From an uncultured Eubacteriales bacterium (lineage in GTDB: Bacteria > Bacillota > Clostridia > Oscillospirales > CAG-382), in contig CAKSDR010000049.1 in NCBI GenBank assembly GCA_934446095.1, forward strand, positions 1 to 9,960: a DNA stretch of 9,960 bases. Reading direction: 5' to 3'. The notes under the pieces are model-generated. The model did no database searches, was not told where the DNA came from, and worked only from the letters and a program-made list of their open reading frames with translations. Shown in pieces: positions 5,124 to 9,960 of the stretch (position 1 is the first letter of the stretch; every line of letters begins with the position of its first letter). Made by a program: the position numbers and the translations under genes.

Positions 5124-6704
5124 CGGAATCAAAACAATAATCGCGCAAACAAGCGCAAAGATATCGCCGATTTTAACATACAAAGTTTTTTCTGTTAACA
5201 GCGGTGCTTCGCATAATATATATCCGTCAATTGATTTTCCGAGCGAAGAAAGAATTTTCCCTTTGTCAGAAATGACGCATGAAATTCCGTTGTTTGCGGA
5301 GCACACAAAGGTTCTGCCGGTTTCGACGGCACGCATGATATTATGAGAACAATGAACATCAAGTTCGCGGCTGTTTTTGTACCATGAGTCGTTTGTAAGC
5401 AGCAGAAGAACTTCGGCTCCGTCAGATGCACTTTGCCTTGATGGAGTCTGAAAAAAAGAATCAAAGCATACAAGCGCGCCCGCTTTTCCTTTTTCGGAAC
5501 CGAAAATGCGGCTCTCGATTCCCGGAGATATGTTGCTGTCGAATAAATTAAGCGAGGATTTTTCAAAAAAATGGCCCAGATATTTTTCGAAAGGTATGCT
5601 TTCTCCGAACGGCACGGTTTTTCTCTTAAGGTAAGGACTATCCGATATACCAAAAGGATCCGCCATAAATACGGCGTTGTATGTGCGGCCGTTTTCTTTG
5701 TAAAAGGCTCCGAAAAAAACATTGCAGTTTTTCTCGGCTGCGATCCTTTCAAGTTCTTTCCGATACTTTAGGGCCTTTTCGGAATCTTTGCCGAATTGTA
5801 TCGGAAAAACGGTTTCGGAAAGAACGATAAAATCAATATCGCTGCTTTCTTCAAAGGCCATATTTACAATTTCCAAGTTTTTCTCAAAAATATAATCGGT
5901 ATTTCCCGACCACTTGTCATAAGAAGAAATGTTACTTTGAACAACAAGAAAAGAAGCGGTATTGTAGGCCTTGTGCGGAGTATTTAAAGAATATATTCCG
6001 TATGCAAGGTTTGCAATCAGCAAAATCGGGGCAAAACTTGCCGCAATATATTTTTTTCTGTCTTTTTCGCCGAATGAAAATATGGTCTGCGCAATTGAAG
6101 CGTTGACGAAAATAATAATAAACGTTATAAATTCAGAACCGAAAAGTGAGGCTGACTGAATAAATACGGGGGTTTTGCTTGCGGAAATGTACTGAAATGA
6201 AAACGGGAAGGCAAGGTCGCCCGCACAGAGCAAATATTCGCTAAGCGTGTAGATTCCCGAACACACAAACGGAAAGCAGAATCCGAAAAAATCAAATTTA
6301 TAAACCGGAATAAACATTGCCGCAAAAAATGCGCTGTGAATAAGAGAGATTACCGCTATAAGCGCTGCAATCAGCAAAATGCTGCCAATTTTTGATATAT
6401 GAGCAAAATCAAGCGGATATGCGCAGGCAAACCAACTGTATGATATCGCAAAAAATGTAAAGAATCTGAGGAATGTAAGAAGAAAAAATTTTTTGAACAA
6501 AAAATGTTTTTTGCTTCCGTAAAGAAGCGTAAGAAAAAAAGGAACCGACGACAAAAGAGAAAGGATGCAAAGATTGTATAAAAAACATAAAGCGGAAAGG
6601 ATACCGCTTATTATGCAAGCATAGTAAGTGTAACTGTCCGCTTTTTTCTGCCGTATGTTTTTAAAAATTTTACCGTACAAGTTTTTCAAGATATTGGGCA
6701 ACAT
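5094..6704 (-). CDS. lnt: Apolipoprotein N-acyltransferase-like membrane protein (CN-hydrolase fold)
   Basis: From the ATG at 6704 the product has 536 residues. Several hydrophobic segments (about 30-230) precede an extracytoplasmic nitrilase/CN-hydrolase domain (about 250-500), and a final membrane helix lies near 511-529: the architecture of Lnt, which N-acylates the lipid-bearing cysteine of lipoproteins. Landmarks are VQSNISSYDKW (Trp265, equivalent of E. coli W237), LSETVFP (Glu297, catalytic E267), YLKRKTVPFGESIP (Lys360 and Glu368, equivalents of K335 and E343), nucleophile Cys413 in LVCFDSFF (C387), TNDSWY, and MRAVETGR. E. coli has C-Y-E at the nucleophile; here it is C-F-D. The ATG lies inside the carrier-protein gene (35-nt overlap) with a GGAG too close to serve as a normal ribosome site, so translation is probably coupled; a TTG just downstream is possible. 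Lnt is not usual in monoderm Firmicutes, so the true acceptor may differ. Confidence 0.85.
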   Translation of the reverse strand: MLPNILKNLYGKIFKNIRQKKADSYTYYACIISGILSALCFLYNLCILSLLSSVPFFLTLLYGSKKHFLFKKFFLLTFLRFFTFFAISYSWFACAYPLDFAHISKIGSILLIAALIAVISLIHSAFFAAMFIPVYKFDFFGFCFPFVCSGIYTLSEYLLCAGDLAFPFSFQYISASKTPVFIQSASLFGSEFITFIIIFVNASIAQTIFSFGEKDRKKYIAASFAPILLIANLAYGIYSLNTPHKAYNTASFLVVQSNISSYDKWSGNTDYIFEKNLEIVNMAFEESSDIDFIVLSETVFPIQFGKDSEKALKYRKELERIAAEKNCNVFFGAFYKENGRTYNAVFMADPFGISDSPYLKRKTVPFGESIPFEKYLGHFFEKSSLNLFDSNISPGIESRIFGSEKGKAGALVCFDSFFQTPSRQSASDGAEVLLLLTNDSWYKNSRELDVHCSHNIMRAVETGRTFVCSANNGISCVISDKGKILSSLGKSIDGYILCEAPLLTEKTLYVKIGDIFALVCAIIVLIPTLKEKFFRF

Positions 6705-6897
6705 CTCCGACGGAGAGAAGTTCTTTCGTTTCTTCCTCGTCAAATTCAATTCCGAATTCTTCCTCACAATGAACAACAAGTTCCGCAAGTTCAAGGGAAT
6801 TCAACCCCAAGTCGTTCATTAAATCCGCTTCGTGGACAATCTTTTCTTCTTCTATATCCATTTCATCGATAAGTATTTGTTTCAGTTTGTCGTACAT
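6670..6897 (-). CDS. Acyl carrier protein
   Basis: The 75-residue acidic four-helix protein carries acyl groups as thioesters on 4'-phosphopantetheine. The attachment serine is Ser34 in LGLNSLELAELV; most bacterial ACPs have DSL here, so this NSL variant is a deviation seen in some specialised carriers. Helix II (ELAELVVHCEEEFGIEF) and the DEEETKEL stretch are typical. ATG at 6897 follows AAGGAG (complement at 6908-6913) by about 10 nt. The gene starts 23 nt after the acyl ligase stop, and its 3' end overlaps lnt. A position between ligase and acyltransferase suggests a dedicated carrier rather than the fatty-acid-synthesis ACP, which normally sits with fab genes. The Sfp-type transferase at 1235-1894 is a possible activator. 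Confidence 0.93.
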   Translation of the reverse strand: MYDKLKQILIDEMDIEEEKIVHEADLMNDLGLNSLELAELVVHCEEEFGIEFDEEETKELLSVGDVAQYLEKLVR

Positions 6898-6920
6898 GTC
6901 AGAAGTTCTCCTTAAAATTA

Positions 6921-8633
6921 TTAAAAATATTTATATCTTTTAATTTTTTTGGTAGTAGTTTTTTCAAATTCGGTCTTGCGTATTTCAATGTTGCGTATAT
7001 GTTTGAAACTCGGAAGCGTGCGGTTGATTTCAAGAGTGGCTTTCTTTACTTTGTCCGCGATGACTGACATGTCGTCAGTATCAAATTTACTGTAATCGGG
7101 ATAAATAATCGCTGTAAGAAGCAAGTCGTCAGTTTTTGGGTCTTTTCTTCCGACAACAACACTTTCACATATAAAATCAATTTTTGACAAATATTCTTCA
7201 ATTTCTTCGGGAAAAACATTCTTTCCGTTTGAAAGAACTATAACATTTTTCTTTCTTCCCGTGATAAAAATGTATCCGTCGTCATCGAGATAACCGATAT
7301 CGCCGGTGCGGAACCAGCCGTCCGATGTGAACACCTCGTTTGTGGCTTCGTCGTTTTTATAGTAGCCGAGCATTACGTTTTTGCCTTTTACGAGAATTTC
7401 TCCGGTAACATATCCGCTTTCTCCGACAGCATTTCCGTCTATTTTAACGCTGCACGAAGGAACACTCGGTCCGACAGAGCCCGCTTTCGGCTTAAAGTAA
7501 GGATTTACCGATATCAGAGGAGAACATTCCGTGATTCCGTAACCTTCGTAAATTGAAATTCCGAACTCTTCAAAAGCTTTGACCATTTCCTTGTCAAGGG
7601 GCGCTCCGCCGCACACGATTTTTGTGAGCCGTCCGCCGAAAACACCGATAACTTCTCTGAAAAGATTGCGCCTTATGTCAAGTCCGACTTTTCGCGTAAT
7701 GGAAGAAACAAAAATGCCGCGTTTAAGAAGTGAGGCCTTGTTGCTTTTTTTCGCTTCATCCCAGATTTTTTTGTAAATTGTTGTGATAAACATAGGCACG
7801 AGAATAAGACCCGTAGGTTTAAACAGCGCGAAATTTTTCATTACTTTTTTCAGGCTGTCGTTAAAACATATTTCCATGCCGTAGTTCATTGATGCAAGGT
7901 CGCATGCAAGTTCGTATGTGTGATGCAGCGGCAGCACGGAAACGATAACGTCATCTGGATTGAAATCAACGGTTTCGCACGCGGAATTTATGCATGCGCA
8001 GATGTTGTTTTCCGAAAGCATAACGCATTTGCTGGTTCCCGTGGTTCCGGAAGTGAAAAGCATCTGGGACATTTTGTTTTTATCATTGTTTTCGGGCAGA
8101 GAATAATTTTCATCCGAAAGTTTTTCAATGCCTTTTTCAATAAGCTGCGAAAGAAGCACGGCCTTTTCGTTGTTCTGAAAATCGTACCCTTCCGTTTCTT
8201 CCATGGGAATGAAGTAAGAAACAGCAGTTGCGTTTACCGAAACAGCGTCGATTTTTTTGTTAAAAGACCTCGAAAATACAAAGGCATCCGCTTCGGCAAA
8301 ATTGAGGAAGTTGGAAATTTCATCGACAAGCAGTTCTTTGTCGATAGGAATTATAACGCCGCCTGTTGAAACAACGGCGAGATATACCGCGATCCAGTCG
8401 GGGGAAGAATTGCCTATCAGCGCAACCCTTTTTCCGCAAAGACCAAGACTGTCAAGGCCTGCGGCAATCCTGTCGACTTTTGCGGAAAACTGCCTGTATG
8501 TAATGCTGTCGACTTTTCCGTCTTTTCCGAAGTATCTGAAAAGCACTTTGTCTTTGTTTTTTTCGGCTGCTTTTTGATACATTTCTTTTAAACTTTCAAT
8601 AGGCTCATACAGCCTCGGAGTTTTTCTGCTCAA
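6921..8633 (-). CDS. AMP-forming acyl-CoA/acyl-ACP synthetase (ANL superfamily)
   Basis: This 570-residue soluble enzyme should activate a carboxylic acid as acyl-AMP and transfer it to a thiol. ANL motifs in order: P-loop LFTSGTTGTSK (192-202), LPLHHTYE (235-241), GGAP (342-345), YEGYGITE (362-369), GWFRTGD (439-445), GYIFITGRKKN (453-463), NGKNVFPEEIEEYL (469-482), and a C-terminal TTTKKIKR (559-566) carrying the expected catalytic lysine (about K563). It resembles long-chain fatty acyl ligases (FadD-like). The next gene is an acyl carrier protein, so ACP rather than CoA may be the thiol acceptor, as known for AasS-type acyl-ACP synthetases. The start is TTG at 8633, preceded by AGAAAGGG with 8-nt spacing. 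It is the first gene of the operon. Confidence 0.93.
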   Translation of the reverse strand: MSRKTPRLYEPIESLKEMYQKAAEKNKDKVLFRYFGKDGKVDSITYRQFSAKVDRIAAGLDSLGLCGKRVALIGNSSPDWIAVYLAVVSTGGVIIPIDKELLVDEISNFLNFAEADAFVFSRSFNKKIDAVSVNATAVSYFIPMEETEGYDFQNNEKAVLLSQLIEKGIEKLSDENYSLPENNDKNKMSQMLFTSGTTGTSKCVMLSENNICACINSACETVDFNPDDVIVSVLPLHHTYELACDLASMNYGMEICFNDSLKKVMKNFALFKPTGLILVPMFITTIYKKIWDEAKKSNKASLLKRGIFVSSITRKVGLDIRRNLFREVIGVFGGRLTKIVCGGAPLDKEMVKAFEEFGISIYEGYGITECSPLISVNPYFKPKAGSVGPSVPSCSVKIDGNAVGESGYVTGEILVKGKNVMLGYYKNDEATNEVFTSDGWFRTGDIGYLDDDGYIFITGRKKNVIVLSNGKNVFPEEIEEYLSKIDFICESVVVGRKDPKTDDLLLTAIIYPDYSKFDTDDMSVIADKVKKATLEINRTLPSFKHIRNIEIRKTEFEKTTTKKIKRYKYF

Positions 8634-8674
8634 TTTTTCTGCCCTTTCTGTAAAATAAATCTATATTCTTTTTT

Positions 8675-8702
8675 ATTATATAATAAATTGAAAAATTGTC
8701 AA
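8675..8702 (-). promoter_or_regulatory. Consensus promoter of the ligase-ACP-Lnt operon
   Basis: On the minus strand a perfect TTGACA (complement of 8697-8702), a 16-nt spacer and a perfect TATAAT (complement of 8675-8680) lie about 40 nt before the TTG start at 8633. Both hexamers match the sigma-A consensus, so the operon is probably expressed at a substantial basal level. No operator-like inverted repeat overlaps it. Confidence 0.85.
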
Positions 8703-8870
8703 GTTAAAAAATATTAATAAAAAAACATATTTAAGATAATTTTTTATTTTATATTTTACAATTTTATCATAAATATTGCAATTTTTCCGCTGATATAGTA
8801 TCTAAATATAAGTATTAATTGAATAACCGATGTTATTACCGGCAAAAATATGGAAGAAAAAATATTTTCC
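8703..8870 (+). other. AT-rich divergent intergenic region, possible promoter for the DUF975 gene
   Basis: The stretch is very AT-rich and holds no gene. An extended -10 candidate TGATATAGT (8791-8799) faces the DUF975 gene but lacks a good -35 at the right distance; TTGCAA at 8776-8781 is too close. I see no riboswitch, T-box leader or attenuator before metG or the DUF975 gene, although a weak one could be missed by eye. Confidence 0.35.
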
Positions 8871-8877
8871 GGAGGTG
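8871..8877 (+). promoter_or_regulatory. Ribosome binding site fixing a TTG start
   Basis: GGAGGTG at 8871-8877 lies 6 nt before TTG at 8884. A GTG at 8877 is in another frame. No in-frame ATG near the ribosome site competes. Confidence 0.8.
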
Positions 8878-8883
8878 TGAAAA

Positions 8884-9741
8884 TTGAGTTCTCCCGGTAA
8901 CAGAAGAAAAATTTTTAAAAGCGAAGCGTCGGAGATTTTAAAGAACAATTACCTCAGCTGCATTTTAGCGTCAATAGTTGCAATAGTTGCTTTTGCAGGG
9001 CTTATAGGCCTTAAAAACGCCTATTTATACGCGGCATACAGTTATCTTCCGGCAGACGGATATAAGATTTTCAGCGTTGTGTCGGAGGCCGTAACCGTAC
9101 TTTTGTGCGTTCCTGTGGCATACGGATATTTCGAGTGGATGGCAAAACTTTACATTAACAAGTCGGCTTTTCCGATATATGAAATGTTCGGCATCTTTTC
9201 GTCCCTTAAAAAAATTGCAAGAAGCCTTGTTTTTTTTCTTGAGATGCTTTTAAAGATAATAGCATATTATATAATTCCCGCAGCGATATTTTTGCTTTAT
9301 CTTTTTTACAGGGAAGTATTTTTTGATTTTTTGGGGTTTGGCGCGTCTGACGAGGTGCTTGCCGGCATTTCGGATACATTTGTGGGCCTTATATTTTTGT
9401 GCACGTTTATTTTTGCAACAGTTGCGGTGTCAAAATATTCCGCGGCATTTTATATTCTCATTTCGGATGAAAATATATCTGTCAGAAAAGCGTTTGCAAT
9501 GAGTAAAAAATACATGCGCGGAAAAAAAGGCGAATACGCGGCGCTTGTGATAAGTTTTTTACCGCTTTTCATACTTTCGTTTTTTACATTTGCGGTTGCA
9601 TTTGCCGCATATGTAATGCCATATTTTGCAATTTCGCTTATGGCTTATGCAAATTATATATATATAACAAACGACGCAAAACACAAGGAGTCTTTTGATG
9701 CGGCCGTTGATTATGAAAATGCAGAACTTAAAGAAAATTAA
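8884..9741 (+). CDS. DUF975-like integral membrane protein
   Basis: The 285-residue product has roughly five to six hydrophobic segments (about 24-43, 64-84, 115-141, 164-190, 216-260) and charged ends. The C-terminal half has the DUF975-type pattern: YSAAFYILISDENISVRKAF, then MSKKYMRGKKGEYAALVISFLP, and a closing MPYFAISLMAYANYIY. The N-terminus (RRKIFKSEASEILKNNYLSC) matches the family's basic amphipathic start followed by NY. These proteins are widespread in Firmicutes and their function is not known; transport or membrane organisation are guesses. It starts with TTG behind a strong GGAGGTG site. The metG start follows 17 nt after its stop, so the two are probably one transcript, although a functional link is not implied. 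Confidence 0.78.
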   Translation: MSSPGNRRKIFKSEASEILKNNYLSCILASIVAIVAFAGLIGLKNAYLYAAYSYLPADGYKIFSVVSEAVTVLLCVPVAYGYFEWMAKLYINKSAFPIYEMFGIFSSLKKIARSLVFFLEMLLKIIAYYIIPAAIFLLYLFYREVFFDFLGFGASDEVLAGISDTFVGLIFLCTFIFATVAVSKYSAAFYILISDENISVRKAFAMSKKYMRGKKGEYAALVISFLPLFILSFFTFAVAFAAYVMPYFAISLMAYANYIYITNDAKHKESFDAAVDYENAELKEN

Positions 9742-9758
9742 TATATGGAGATTCAGCG

Positions 9759-9960
9759 ATGCAGAAAGAAAAATATTTTTTAACAACAGCGATACCTTAT
9801 ACTTCAAGAAAGCCTCACATAGGAAATACCTATGAAATTATAATGACAGATGCCATTGCAAGATATAAAAGGCTTCGCGGCTATGATGTGTTCTTTTTGA
9901 CCGGAACAGATGAGCATGGGCTTAAAATAGAAACGGCGGCAAAAGAGCAGGGGATAAGCC
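9759..9960 (+). CDS. metG: Methionyl-tRNA synthetase, N-terminal fragment (runs off window)
   Basis: The first 67 residues are visible. They match the start of the MetRS Rossmann domain: YFLTTAIPYTSRKPHIGNTYE with the class I signature as HIGN (20-23), the DAIARYKRLRGYDVFFLTGTDEHG stretch with the conserved GTDEHG (49-54), then KIETAAKEQGIS. The enzyme charges tRNA-Met with methionine in the cytosol. ATG is preceded by GGAG (9747-9750) at 8-nt spacing. The gene is probably co-transcribed with the DUF975 gene upstream. Whether it has the C-terminal tRNA-binding domain cannot be seen. Confidence 0.95.
   Translation, partial: MQKEKYFLTTAIPYTSRKPHIGNTYEIIMTDAIARYKRLRGYDVFFLTGTDEHGLKIETAAKEQGIS

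Noticed and set aside
5195..5752. 185-codon minus-strand frame inside lnt
   Set aside because: Out-of-frame shadow; the Lnt frame carries all conserved motifs.
6705..6794. Longer lnt start at a TTG at 6794
   Set aside because: It would place 125 nt inside the ACP gene, lacks a ribosome site, and the extra residues do not resemble an Lnt N-terminus.
7920..8369. 149-codon plus-strand frame opposite the acyl ligase
   Set aside because: Antisense shadow of a well-supported gene, with no ribosome site or recognisable domain.

Overview
The window looks like chromosomal DNA from an AT-rich, low-GC member of the Clostridia, possibly an Oscillospirales-type gut bacterium. This is inferred from family resemblance (a dehydratase-activase C-terminal region, a DUF11 repeat protein without signal peptide, a clostridial-type HD/HAD pair, a DUF975 membrane protein, a MetRS with HIGN), strong AGGAGG-type ribosome sites, sigma-A-like promoters, and frequent TTG/GTG starts. 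No marker gene here fixes the genus. I see no phage, insertion sequence or CRISPR array.

Layout. (1) Positions 1-1894, plus strand: the 3' part of a large 2-hydroxyacyl-CoA dehydratase activase-type protein, then an Sfp-type phosphopantetheinyl transferase. (2) 1895-2180: a strong extended -10 promoter, an unexplained leader of about 110 nt, tRNA-Arg(ACG) and a strong terminator. (3) 2181-2818: sparse region with an inverted repeat, a small acidic-protein gene on the minus strand with its terminator, and a divergent intergenic stretch. (4) 2819-3640, plus: a two-repeat DUF11 protein. (5) 3644-5083, minus: an HD-domain hydrolase and a NagD-like HAD phosphatase in one operon. (6) 5085-8702, minus: AMP-forming acyl ligase, acyl carrier protein, and apolipoprotein N-acyltransferase (Lnt)-like protein, with a consensus promoter and a terminator. 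(7) 8703-9960, plus: DUF975 membrane protein and the start of metG.

The most interesting unit is region 6. An acyl-activating enzyme, a dedicated carrier protein and a membrane N-acyltransferase of the Lnt family are co-transcribed, and the carrier and Lnt genes overlap. The arrangement suggests a pathway that loads an acyl group onto the carrier protein and passes it to a lipoprotein or other amine at the membrane. Textbook Lnt uses phospholipid as donor, so an ACP-fed version would be new. The Sfp-type transferase in region 1 could convert the carrier to its holo form. All of this functional linkage is inference from gene order.
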